Shown here one piece after another: positions 45,001 to 55,634 of a stretch of DNA of 64,000 nucleotides (its first letter is position 1; every line of letters starts with the position of its first letter). The notes beneath the pieces were generated by a model. That model saw only the letters and a program-made list of their open reading frames with translations, made no database searches and was not told the DNA's origin. The DNA comes from Odontesthes bonariensis (lineage: Eukaryota; Chordata; Actinopteri; Atheriniformes; Atherinopsidae), in assembly GCF_027942865.1 (NCBI RefSeq), contig NC_134507.1, positions 35,579,711 through 35,643,710 of the forward strand. The letters run 5' to 3'. A program made the position numbers and the translations under genes.

Positions 45001-45582
45001 CGGCAGCGGCACCTCTGGCTCTGGCTACGGCAGCGGCGTCTCCTCTGGCTCTGGCTACGGCAGCGGCGTCTCCTCTGGCTCTGGCTACGGCAGCAGCGGC
45101 TCCTCTGGGTCTGGCTACGGCAGCAGCGGCTCCTCTGGCTCTGGCTACGGCAGTGGCGGCTCCTCTGGGTCTAATGCTGGCTTTACTGCGCAGGACGCAG
45201 ACTTTGCCCGTTTCCTTGCTGCCCTAATGAACTTGAAGATCGACCGTTCTTTCCCACAGTCTGCCTGGACCTCCGACCAGGTCCCTAAGGACACATCTGA
45301 GATGCGCGCTGTATACCCTTCATCCCACGTCGTCCAGTCCAGCAATGGCTACCAACGAACCCGCGACTCCAGTTCGTACGCCAAATACTCCCAGGATGCT
45401 TTTGACCACTTTGATGCCAAGACTGGGTCTAAAGGGCAGAAGTTGTAGTAAGGTAAAGCTGGACTAGTGTCTGAAGTATTGAGACTCCTGTATCAATACT
45501 GACCCCTTCATTTTTCTGCAGGTGACTCTCATGGACACTTCCATGGAGATTCCAACATGTGGCTGAGCTCTGGCAAAATAAA
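42080..45582 (+). CDS. Gene B: secreted Gly-Ser-Tyr repeat protein, 544 aa
   Basis: Coding exons are 42080-42102, 42184-42242 and 43896-45448. The terminal UTR exon starts at 45532, with AATAAA at 45577. The signal peptide is MLFKVFFRISWLCVLLFSIG. After YPPQKSQNSGSSGS come about 40 degenerate units of GSGYGSGVSS (30 nt) over residues 30-455. A unique 90-residue C-terminus follows (NAGFTAQDADFARFLAALMN, SYAKYSQDAFDHFDAKTGSK). The exon 2 donor must be GC (GCAAGT at 42243), since the only nearby GT site puts the repeat out of frame with a stop. Intron 2 holds a hAT insertion. The product resembles loricrin, silk or egg-coat-like structural proteins in composition only; no homology claimed. Confidence 0.8.
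42308..43680 (+). mobile_element. hAT element in intron 2 of gene B
   Basis: Ends CAGGCACGTGCACAGA and inverted CAGGCACGTGCACAGAC, with the 8-bp duplication TTTAGGAA at 42300-42307 and 43681-43688. Arm 2 has the uninterrupted TTTAGGAA (about 57700). A hAT C-terminus lies inside. Confidence 0.92.
43007..43315 (+). pseudogene. hAT transposase C-terminal remnant
   Basis: Reads LPVTTASVERSFSKLK, IIKTRLRSLCGEERLSD and LLLLAIEHD, the dimerisation block of the zinc-finger MYM/TTF-type hAT proteins. An upstream fragment (about 43007-43090) ends at an in-frame stop. The catalytic core is missing. Confidence 0.8.
43910..45175 (+). repeat. 30-bp coding repeat array in gene B
   Basis: Units of TCTGGCTACGGCAGCGGCGT plus CTCCTCTGG variants. 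A 138-bp higher-order block repeats near 44074 and 44212. All three plus frames lack stops for long stretches. Confidence 0.9.
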
Positions 45583-46009
45583 CTTGACCAATAATACGTG
45601 GTCTGTGTATTGAATACTTGATCTCAAGGTTTGTTTTCACTTCATAGAAGATTTGAGTCTTCACCACACCCACTGAGGCTGACTCTGCTTTTGAAGGGCA
45701 AACTGAATACTTCTGCTTTAAATTCTACCACTACACGTTTCCTTCTCCTCATGGTTGAATTGCATTACACAAACCCAGACCAAAATAACTTGAAGCTCAA
45801 TACAGTGGTCCTGCTTGCCCTTGCACAATGAAGGTGCCTCAGTTAAATCTGCACTCGCTGGCCTTTTCCAAGCTTTAATTGCATGTGACTCATTAGCCTA
45901 TGCTACGTAGCTTTGCTCCTCCTCTGCTTGGTGTCTTCTGTGTGCCTCAACAGAGCCATACATCCCTCTTAACCAACTTTGTCTCGACTTGCCTTCTGTG
46001 TGTGAGGCC

Positions 46010-47208
46010 ACTGCTTCATACAGACTCGGTCCTTAACGTGGCATTGCACATCTTCCCATGTTGGTTTTCATCTTACACAAGACTTGAATATCTCCTCTGC
46101 TTCTGTTTTCCTGATTCTACCACATGTGGAAGATGCATTTTTGAATTCCGTCAAGCTCAAAGCTACATGATCAATTACCAAAATATTTTCTAACTTAGTT
46201 TCAGATCACTTTCAAAGTACTCTCCCACACTAGGCTCGGATACGGCTCTCTAGAAAAGGTCTCCAAACAGTTCTAGCAGAGTCCCAGTGAATGGAGTGTG
46301 GAAATTATTAGACCTTTTCCTGAGTGACTGGAGAGCTGTCCAGGGTGTACCCTGACTCTTTCAATTGGCAGCAGGGATAGGCTAAAGCAGAGCTACTCAT
46401 TATGCGGCTCCTCAATCTTTAATTGGCGGCTCGCACTCGCATAGTAGCTTATGACAATATGGTAACAATAACCAATTTTTTCAAATAACATACGGCGAAC
46501 ACTGCACAGTACTAAGTATTAATTAAGGCTTAAAGGTGGGGTAGGGCTTCTTTTTCTGGAGCATTTTTTTACTCTGCTAGGGGTAGGCTAATTGAGCTAG
46601 CCACGCTAGGTGGCTCCACACTGGCAAAATGGACCTGGCTCGCTATCGGTTGATTTTCAACAGTAAAGAGCCGAGCTTCCAATTGATGAATTGACAGATG
46701 TAGTGGAGGAGGGTTCTATACCCTGGGCCCTCCAATGTTGATTAGCCAGACACTAGAGGAACTGTTAACATTGGTTATCACATCAAAGGCCAGCCCAATT
46801 ACATTAAAACTCTATTTCGCACCGGCCCACCGGGAAAAGTCCCGGTACTCCCGATGACCAGTCCGCCCTTGCATACAATAAATACATTATTACTGACCTG
46901 GACAATGATGCATTAAGGTTCAGTTACTGTTGTCCCATTTTTAATCACATATATAAAAAGGATCCCTGCTTCTGTTTTCATTTACATCTCAAACACCATT
47001 CATACAACCCATGTTTGCCACCATTGCCTGGGCTCTATGAACATGTGCTGCATATTATTTACAGTTCAGATCATAAAGCTGAAAAAGAGAGGGTATCCTC
47101 ACAGTTTTGCATGACATCACAGTGGAAACATGTCATCAGAGGACATGACATCACTGTAGTTTCTAAAAGCCTGAAAGGCAAAGCGCCTGAAAAACAACAC
47201 GTACTTAA
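46010..47208. other. Spacer start with transposon ends
   Basis: About 46730-46873 ends with a fish hAT terminus (inverted CAAGGGCGGACTGGTCATCG). At 46529 a TTAA-AGGTGGGGTAGG phrase marks the end of another TTAA element. No gene recognised. Confidence 0.5.
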
Positions 47209-48128
47209 AGGGGAACTCCGGGGCATTTGAAGCGTGTTTCCATTGCTAGAGGTTGTCAAATACTTCTAGTAGGACACAGAGAGGTCCAGATCTGCGCTCC
47301 CTGTGTGGAGATCGCTCTGTCCGCACAGCCTGTCATGCGAGGCTAATACGTGGTGGCTAAGGGGCAAGCGCTAACCTTTCCACGTAAAACAACAACTTGC
47401 ACACTGCAGAAACGTCACACCACTTTATAACCCATCCGACAATAAAGTCACAAGCCTTACCATCAAAACCATATGCATGGTTCTCACATTACTGGTATGG
47501 GGACGTTACAAAACAGCTTTATAAACAGCATAGAACTCACTGGCTGGTTGTAGGCTCGCGCATGTGAAAGCCCAAAAGAGTCGATGGACGATAATCCCAT
47601 ATACAAAACAATTATATTCTCTAGAAAAACTACGTTCAAGTATTTAAAACATTACAACAATATTACTGGGCATGTATTGTTGTAATGTTTTAAATACTTG
47701 AACGCAGTTTTTCTAGAGAATATAATTGTTTTGTATATGGGATTATTCTCCATCGACTCTTTTGGGCTTTCACATGCGCGAGCCTACAACCAGCCGGTGA
47801 GTTCTATGCTGTTTATAAAGTTGTTTTGTAACGTCCCCATGCCAGTAATGTGAGAACCATGCATATGGTTTTGATGGTAAGGCTTGTGACTTTATTGTCG
47901 GATGGTTTATAAAGTGGTGTGACGTTTCTGCAGTGTGCAAGTTGTTGTTTTACGTGGAAGGGTTAGCGCTTGCCCCTTAGCCACCACGTATTAGCCTCGC
48001 ATGACAGGGTGTGCGGACAGAGCGATCTCCACACAGGGAGCGCAGATACGCACCTCTCTGTGTCCTACTGGCAGTATTTGACAACCTCTAGCAATGGAAA
48101 CACGCTTCAAATGCCCCGGAGTTCCCCT
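47209..48128. mobile_element. Foldback element, two 454-bp arms around 12 bp
   Basis: A 920-bp palindrome with ends AGGGGAACTCCGGGGCATTT, flanked by TTAA (47205-47208 and 48129-48132). Arms 47209-47662 and 47675-48128 are reverse complements with scattered substitutions and equal total length. Kolobok/piggyBac type by target site. Non-coding. Confidence 0.92.
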
Positions 48129-48156
48129 TTAAAAAGTCATTTAGACAAACGCTAAA

Positions 48157-48611
48157 AAACAACAAGCAAAACGAGTCAAAGCAGAACATCCTCTCCTGCA
48201 CTTCTGTGGGGTGACATAGTAGATGAAGAGATTCTGGAAAATGAGTCGGAGGGTTTCTACATATTTCCCTTTGAAAGTGGCAAAGAGGAAAGTTGTGAGG
48301 AACCCGCCAACAGGCCAGAAGCTGTAACAGCGAGCTCAGGAAACCATCAATCCCAGGTCTCTGCTGCTTCCAACACACCCAACACAGAAAATCTGCTGTT
48401 GTTAGAGGAGCAGTCAGAGGTCTCTGCTGCTGCTGGGACTCCTCACTTAGAGGATGTCCAGCTCCTGCAGAATCATCCCCAGGCCTCTGCAGCTCAACAC
48501 GCCAAGAGGAAGTTTACAGATTCAGGAAGCTGTCCCACTCCCTCTGTGGGCAGCACTCAGAGGGAGTTTTGTTGTCAGCTCAGAGAGCTGGACTGGACAG
48601 AAAGAGTCTAA
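48157..48611 (+). pseudogene. Open frame of unknown family
   Basis: An acidic, Ser/Ala/Gln-rich frame runs from after a TAA at about 48154 (SPALLWGDIVDEEILENESE, GFYIFPFESGKEESCEEP, then SQVSAAS and EVSAAAG repeats) to a stop at 48609-48611. Upstream the frame is broken by stops and by the foldback element, although KAKRLKNNT and KSHLDKR flank that insertion in phase. Part of it (48251-48370) is duplicated at 48773-48895. Not recognised; may be a decayed exon. Confidence 0.4.
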
Positions 48612-48772
48612 ATACAGATCAGGTTTCTACACATACTTCTGCAGCTGTCACTGAGCACTGATGTTGAAGATGATCGTCCTGTTGTGACCAGTTGTGGGTC
48701 AGACTAAATACAGAGCACCTTGAACTAATACATATCATCCTTTTCTTCAGTAAAGCATAAAGTATGTGTGAG

Positions 48773-48895
48773 GGTTTCTATATATTTCCCTTTGAAAGTG
48801 GCAAAGAGGAAAGTTGTGAGGAACCCGCCAACAGGCCAGAAGCTGTAACAGCAAGCTCAGGAAACCATCAATCCCAGGTCTCTGCTGCTTCCAAT
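48773..48895 (+). repeat. Duplicate of 48251-48370
   Basis: Nearly identical GGGTTTCTATATATTTCCCT to GCTGCTTCCAAT segment, the second copy of an approximately 520-bp tandem duplication. It is interrupted by the element at 48896 and resumes at 49496. Confidence 0.85.
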
Positions 48896-49495
48896 TAGCC
48901 TGGGCGAAAGCCGACTGTTGACTCTGTCAAACAGTCTGGGAAAACCCAAGAGGAATCCGTTTCCATGGAGGGCGGGACCTTACCCAGCAACTTAAATTCA
49001 TTGGAGTAACGGAGTTCCCTTGACCAATCATAATGTTTAGAAATGACGTTGGTTATGCGCCGAGGTTCATGCTTACTCTCGCGAGGCTCTAGCTCGCGAA
49101 TCACGCTTCCCACATCCGCTTTCATTATACCGGTACCATTTGATAAATCAAACTTTTCCCAAAGCCAGTTGGAAGGAGAGCTTCGACATCCTTGCCACTA
49201 ACAATATTGAAGAGGCATTCCTCTTGCTCTCGTTTTAATTGTGTAATGATCTCCAGAGTTGAGACAACTTCATGGATAGCTTCTAGCGTTCTTCTGTCGC
49301 CATGTTTATTTCCACTGCAGTTGAACTACAATTATATGGACTACAATGGACTCCGTGCGTGAGTTCTGTGTCACCACTCGCAACTGTTTGATGATTGGCA
49401 AAACACTGAGCGAACCGAGGTAGGGGGATTTGGCCAGACTATGTGCAGAGCCAAAATCTTTGGGCAGAAGTACGTAGGATGGCGTCGCCAGGCTA
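48896..49495 (-). mobile_element. Short element carrying RecQ-like helicase start (copy 3)
   Basis: A 600-bp element with ends TAGCCTGG and CCAGGCTA and a perfect 9-bp duplication GCTTCCAAT (48887-48895 and 49496-49504). The tandem duplicate at 48355 shows the empty site. Minus-strand coding contains a RecQ P-loop. Confidence 0.88.
49129..49302 (-). pseudogene. RecQ-like helicase N-terminal fragment (copy 3)
   Basis: The minus strand starts MATEER at about 49302 and shifts frame. It then continues EAIHEVVSTLEIITQLKREQ, EECLFNIVSGKDVEAL and LPTGFGKSLIYQMVP, a perfect RecQ motif I preceded by a Q-motif-like segment. Nothing of motifs II-VI follows. Third independent case of the same cut. Confidence 0.75.
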
Positions 49496-49619
49496 GCTTC
49501 CAATACACCCAACAAAGAAAACACATCTACACGTAGAGGCACGTCTACTTCTACACCAGTTCCTACGCTTATGCGGGTGACTCATGTAAATACAATATTT
49601 GATATAAACTCGTGTCAGC

Positions 49620-49940
49620 AACAGCCAGCATAACAGTGTGTCCTTAGCCAACGTACAAAGAAGCATAAACTAACGCTTCCCCAGCATCCTTTTGCAGCTT
49701 TATGGTGGAACCTCTGGGAGCTCCTTCTTGTTCAGGGTTTGACTCCAGTTCAGACTGATAGTGTTGTTCCATTCTACCAGAGTAACGTTCTTTTGACCAA
49801 CTTTCTTCCTCCCCCGCAGCTTGCTCGGCAGTTACCATGGTAACGAGAATCTAGCTTTCTCAAGAATTTTGACCAAAGCCTATCTCACACATTTCAGTAA
49901 GACCTCGGGAAATTGTACCAAAAAGGGCAAAACATGTCTC
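49620..49940 (-). mobile_element. End fragment of a TTAA element with short coding start
   Basis: The right end GGCAAAACATGTCTCCT is followed by TTAA (49941-49944), matching the AGGAGACAT family. The minus strand from 49838 reads MVTAEQAAGEEESWSKERYS, possibly the N-terminus of the accessory Kolobok gene. Confidence 0.45.
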
Positions 49941-50168
49941 CTTTAAAGGACCAATAAGAGCTAAATCTCAGACTCTACAGGCCTCAGTTAACTTGTTAAA
50001 TGTGTGAGTGGGTCGGTGTGAAAACTCAACATCTAGGCTGTTATTTCCAGCTCCTACATGTAACTGAAATTCCGAGAGAAACTCAGAATAAGTGCACAGC
50101 AATAGACAGTACAACGTTTGGCAGTGACTAAGTGCCTTTAGCACAGACAGGAGGGTGGAGCTGAGAGG

Positions 50169-50650
50169 TGATATTCAGTGGGTCTATATGATGAGATTAA
50201 TTCCATTATAGCTATGGTTGGGTTATGCTCCTTATTTGAGCAAGGGTAATTATCCTTGGCTATATGGCGGTGAATGAATCGAATCATAGGCACAAAGCAC
50301 GTCATTACCCGGTACGATAGGTGGCGCTGTACCCGTTTCAACTATTGCTAATAGAGCCACCTCCGGTTGACCTCTTCACCACAACCAACAACAACAACAA
50401 ACTCAGGCATTCGAGAAAGATGGCGAACGAAGGGCAAGATGACGCTACGTCCCTCTACATTTTGTTTGTGATGAGCTGCTTATTGCACAAACGCGACGCA
50501 CAACCGAGTTATCTCGGGGTCTTAATCCGATCGCGAGTGACCCGATCCGATCCGATTTTTTGTCAGATTAAGGTGTACACATGAACTTAATAAATCAGTC
50601 TTATTTTAATTTAGCCCTTAATCCGATTCTTTCAGTGCCATGTAACCTCA
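50169..50650 (+). mobile_element. DNA transposon family X, copy 2
   Basis: Same as 19484-20056 plus 21487-21540 but without the TTAA insertion. The coding start MANEGQDDATSLYILFVMSC is at 50420. Internally deleted. Confidence 0.6.
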
Positions 50651-50782
50651 CTTAATGAGGCTGATACCAGACCAACCAGATGAGCCTCCAGCGTCCACCT
50701 GTCCTGATAGTCCCTCACAAGCAGCTGTCTGTTGTTTAGCTCGTTAAGCTTTGATTGGTCTGGGCTGCTCTGTGGCATTATT

Positions 50783-50788
50783 TATAAA
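50783..50788 (+). promoter_or_regulatory. TATA box of gene C
   Basis: TATAAA 41-46 bp upstream of the gene C ATG; implies a very short 5'UTR. Confidence 0.6.
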
Positions 50789-50828
50789 CCTTCACCCTTG
50801 CTGTTTCCTCTCATAGCTTGTTTTCACC

Positions 50829-52294
50829 ATGACAGCTGCTGGGTTCTTCCTGAGGTATAAGCACAAGCTGCCTTTTACAGTTTTTGTTTGATTGGAAACA
50901 TTGGTTAACATTGCATTCTTACTCTTTGTTGTACATAATTTCAGGGTTTCCCTCTTTGCCTTGTTGACAGCTGCTACATGGGGTTTTCCCACTAAAGGTG
51001 TGCTATCATCTGTTGTGGTAAAACATTACATGCTTGCTTGAATCAGCTTCTGCTAAACTTGTTCTCATGCACCCAGGTTCAAAATCAGCAGGCCAGAGCA
51101 GCAGCGGCACAAGAGCTGCAGGTCATTTTGGCTCTTACCAGGGAGCAGCCGCTGGCCGCCCGGTGACCGTGCCCAACACTGCTTCCAGTAACACTTATAT
51201 GGCGACACCTGTGCTGGTCTCTGGTCAAAGTCAACCTGTTCTTCAGGCTGACCCAAGACTCAGCGGCTATGGCTCATTTGTGCCAACGCAATTGGTTGTC
51301 CAAGCTCCCGGTTTTGTCCAAGCTCCTGGCCTTTTCCAAAGTGCTCTTCAGGCAGACACAAGATTCAGCAGCTCTGGCTCCGTTGTGCCCGTGCAAATGG
51401 CTGTGCAAGCTTCTGGTGTCCCACAGGCTGTTCAGACGGGTCCAGCATTGAGCAGCTTGAGCTCTGGCCTGCCTGCAACAGGATACTCTACTGTCACTTA
51501 TGTGCCTGTTGACATGGGATCTGACGCTGGCGCTCTGCAACCTGGAGCTGCCCAACCTGGACCACAAGGTAAATCTTCTGCTTGGAGTGTAGATGGCCCA
51601 AAATATGTTTGGAGTGGAGCTTTTAAGTTTACATCCTAGGAAACTGGGATGTCAACACTCTGTGCTATCAGAGCTTCTGCTGTGAAAAGGACTAATGATG
51701 AAATGTCTCCACACAGAAACCCAGTGGGCTATCGCTCCCTCAGTCTTTGAGGATGCGTCAGCCCAAGCCCTACGCCTCACTGACGTTCTCCCTGCAGCCC
51801 CTCTGTCACCACCTGGCCCTGTCCTCCAGTCAGGGGAGACCTCCAGTGTCACGAAGGAAGCTGAACTCGGGAATTACCAGCAGCAGACGGAGGAATTCGG
51901 CTACCCGGATGATCGCCAAGGGTCTGGACCGGGATCCGCAACCGTACTGGTGCCACGCTTTGGTGTGGGTGGATCTCCTAACTTTGACTACAGGCTTTTG
52001 TACGGCTTGTACCCCTCTGGAACCTACAGCACCTTCAGCCAGCAGCATGAGAAGGGCAAAGACTACTTTCAGGATGTCCACTACTTGAAGGAGCATATTA
52101 CTGACAGCCATGGTTCTGGGCAGCAGAAAAAGTTCATCCCAAGTGCCCGCTAGAGCTGAACATGATGTGCAGAGGGTATGTTGAGTGGTACCTGCAAATG
52201 TCTTTATCTCAATGCTCTAACTAATCTGGTTCTGTTTCAGATTGAAAAGCTGAAACCAACGTTATAAGAAGATTCTTTTTAGTCTTTGAATAAA
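50829..52294 (+). CDS. Gene C: secreted Pro/Gln/Ser-rich protein, 335 aa
   Basis: Coding exons are 50829-50854, 50945-50997, 51077-51568 and 51717-52153. A UTR intron follows, with AATAAA at 52289. The product starts MTAAGFFLRVSLFALLTAAT, a signal peptide likely cut near WGFP. Exon 3 holds two imperfect repeats of about 35 residues (QPVLQADPRLSGYGSFVPTQ and SALQADTRFSSSGSVVPVQM) with QAPGFVQAPG-type runs. Exon 4 encodes an aromatic C-terminus (NFDYRLLYGLYPSGTYSTFS, then KGKDYFQDVHYLKEH). Exon layout and intron phases match A and B. It is the only gene seen in the spacer of the inverted duplication. Function unknown. Confidence 0.8.
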
Positions 52295-53875
52295 GTCTTG
52301 TCAAATGATCTAGCTTCAGAATGATTAAGGGAAACGATGTCCTATGTACACCATCTGGGTTCAAGGCAAATGGCAGGCATCACCTGTCATATTTGACTGG
52401 GACGTTCTGCTTTTGGTTTCAAACATGGCTTCTTAAAGCTCTGCATCTTGAGGAATTGCTATGAAGGTGTTAAATAGTTGAACCCTTTGCTCAATTGACT
52501 GTAGCAATCAGCTACAGCATTCTTTGCAGCCATTTCTCTACACCTGTACATGGCAGCCAGACACAACCCCTTCTATGCAGTGCATGCTTCAAATTGGTAC
52601 AACTTTGTGCCACCACGTAACTCCGGGCAAAGATTGCTGAGTGCACGGTAGCCAACCTGAAGGCTTGCCAAACAAACATTTTGCTTGAAATACCTGGCTG
52701 GTTACTCCTTAAATATTATTCTGCAATTAAACCACAGCCAGTGCTGTCTTTAGCAGTGTCATGTGATGACCTTGTCTGGGTTTTTCCCCCATTCCCTGCA
52801 GATGGAATGCTAAAGTAATCGCAAGCCAGTGGCTAATGACAGTCAATGGCAGTTTAAACATATTTGAGTTTAATATTATGCCATGTTCATTTGGGTGCAC
52901 ATTTTCAAGATGTAACCTCATGTTAATGGTGGTCAAATGATGAGCTAACCGTAGCTTTTTTTTTTTTTACATAAGTCAACTTTCAGCAGTGACTCCTGTG
53001 ACCTGTCCCTGACCCCGTCATGCAGTGTGCCGACTCAAGGCAGACAGCAGCTGCACAGATGTTTTTCCACATTTGACTATTAATTTTCACCTTTGTCTGT
53101 AAAACCTATTCAAATTTAGAATATTCTTTGACAACCCTACCTTGTACCACTCTACTATTGTGCTTTAATAGGCAACTTGTTGCCTTTCCACTCTGTAATG
53201 GCAGGTTCTGCAGTTGTGCCAGAACATGCCTATTGATCCTCTGAATTTACAACTTCTAGATGGGAAGTCAGATTTCCTAGTTGGTATCCTGGGTAAGCTT
53301 TATCCAGTCCTTGTACAGTTGGAAGTGTACATGGTTTACTGAGTAAATGTGAAATCTTTCATTTGCTATTCTGCTCTAACTCACTGAGCAAAGTATTGGT
53401 AGAACTAATGGTGCTCTCCCAGTACCCAGCTCCTCATCCAGCTTTCAAATTTCTATCCAGCAGTTTTTGCTCATAAGTGGTCCAGGAAAGATGTTGGAGC
53501 AAGTCTAAGCGAGAGGATGTGTTGCTGATGCCATTTAAGAAAAATAAAGTTGATTTGAAGACTGGTTTGTCTATGAAAATATAGAAACTATCTTTTGAAT
53601 TTTAATCCTCCATAGATTCCTCAATTGGCCTGTTTGCCTTGTTTTAATGTGCTCTTTTCATGTCTTGTACACGGTTTGTTTTTATTGCTGAGTTAATATT
53701 TTACTGTTTTCTGCAAATGCTTTTATTAGTGTGGTCATTTTACAATCCTTGTATTTTGTTTCATTCCATGTTTGTCCTTTTTAATTGCTATATCAAACCT
53801 TGTTTTACATTTTGCTTGAAAAATGCTCTATAAAGTCACAAGCCCTGCCAATCCCTGAGATGCTCAGAGAATGTC
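52295..53875. other. Interval without recognised gene
   Basis: Downstream of gene C; AT-rich, no exon or repeat recognised. Confidence 0.5.
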
Positions 53876-53879
53876 TTAA

Positions 53880-55561
53880 AGGGGACATATTATGTTAACA
53901 CATTGACTCCCAAGTCACATAAAACTATGTTTTTACTGCCCATAATAAAGCAATACAAATGTTTATTAACAATGTAAGAATAAAAAAAAAAGTTTAAAAA
54001 TACACTCTCAGAAAATAAAGTACAGAATTGTACCTTTAGGGGCACGATGGCTTGTCACTGAAGCAGTACCCTCTGAAGGATAGTTTTGTACCCTTATACT
54101 GAAGTAGCTTAACACAGACTGTCTATTATACCCCAGCATGTAGAAAAAAGGGTACATATGTGTACCTTTTACCACTTCTTAACCCGAACTAGTTGAGTTT
54201 ACTAGAAAATCGCGTGGAAACCCGTTGCCTTATCCCGTTTAAGTTTTTACAAAACATGAAACTAAACCTTTTAAGTTGTATTGGCATAGATAACTTAGAC
54301 ATATTCAAGTTTACATTAGTAGTCTTTACTCAAAACCATTAGTTCACATAACTTATCTCTTTTCTGAAGTCTAGCCAATCATTTTAAGTCAAATGCACAT
54401 AAATATGTATAAAAGCAACACTTAACATCATTTGTTAATATAAGTAATGTATTGTCTTCCAATTTAACTAATGAATGATACTGTTTTGATTTAGAGATTG
54501 TATAAAATATTGTAGCAAAGGTAGAGGTGGAGACAGGAAAAGTCTCAGTCCAGATTTGGTGCTGATTTAGTTAAAATGCAACACGAACAAAAACCTTGTA
54601 CTACACCGTCACTGCGTACAGAACATAAACATAAACCCATACAAACTCTACCACAGCACTAAATACAGCACATAACGGGGAACAGAGAGCACCCATAATG
54701 CAATGCGGCAACACACCCACAGCACGCCACAATATATTGTTTAAAAAGAAAATTGTATGGGAAGGAAGAAATTAAAAAATACATTTAAATTGTTCAAGTT
54801 CTTTTATTTCAGAAAACACTGAAATTAACAATGAACACAAATAATTCACTGCAGCAATAATGAATTAAGACTGGTGCAGTCTTAAGCTAACCTTTAGCAA
54901 ACGTTTAGCAACCAAACCGATCATAATAATTGCTTTACACGCTCTTCCGTCTACTTAGTGTAGTTAAAACTACTTTAAAACATCCACAGTTTATTTTTAA
55001 ATACACAATTCAGTTTTCTCCAAAAATCGAGCAGGTCACGCTCTCACACAGGACAGGTCTTGACTCTCAGTCGAACTTCAAATAGGCTCCGCCCCTCCCT
55101 CACAGAACGTAACTTTATATGTAATCTCTGCCTAACATGATCATTGCAGTGTATATTTTCAAATTTCTAATCCAAAGAACTAATTTGATTTAGTAATTAC
55201 ATAGATTTTTACAAAACATAATAGAATAAGTAATGAACACTAAAACGTTTAATTGAAAACAAAATCCGGGTTTACAGTGTACATATATGTACCTTTTGGA
55301 CCCTCAAAACAAAAGGGTAAACAGTACACGCAGCCAGAGGCTACTCATGAGAGGGGCGGGGCGTGGCCAGCAACAGCTTATTTGCATAAAAGTGACAGAG
55401 CCCTTTAAACGGCTCAATTTGGGAGAGACTGAAAATGGCAAGAATAGAACTGGTGAAATCTCTTTATGTGAGAGTGATTTTGTGCAAAGAACTTCATGAA
55501 CATGTTTTGTATAGCCCATAGACCAATTCTAACTTGTTTAAAGAGGTAAAATATGTCTCCT
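53880..55561. mobile_element. TTAA element with AGGGGACATATTATG ends
   Basis: Ends AGGGGACATATTATG and inverted AGGAGACATATTTTA, TTAA at 53876-53879 and 55562-55565. The interior, about 54.0-55.3 kb, has GTACCTTT-rich borders suggesting another nested element. No transposase recognised. Confidence 0.8.
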
Positions 55562-55634
55562 TTAAGTCTTGTGTAGGATGAAGATCCCAACATGGGAAGA
55601 TGCAATGATGTCATATTCAGGACCGAGCCTGTAT

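Larger units (their letters stand above)
37161..46009 (+). repeat. Inverted duplication, arm 1
   Basis: Carries genes A and B on the plus strand and is matched in reverse complement by 56411-64000. Arm-specific insertions are 38006-40334 and 42308-43680, plus about 1 kb of extra repeat codons in gene B. The outer end lies at or left of 37161, because arm 2 runs out of the window. The inner end is near 46009. Confidence 0.9.

Noticed and set aside
43857-45227. 456-codon Ala/Leu/Pro-rich frame over the gene B repeat
   Set aside because: It starts in intron 2, uses the wrong frame of the 30-bp repeat and ends before the conserved C-terminus. The Gly-Ser-Tyr frame has splice signals, a signal peptide and conservation of both ends in arm 2.
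36935-52294. SCPP (secretory calcium-binding phosphoprotein) cluster
   Set aside because: SCPP genes use phase-0 introns throughout; here the introns are phase 2 and phase 1.
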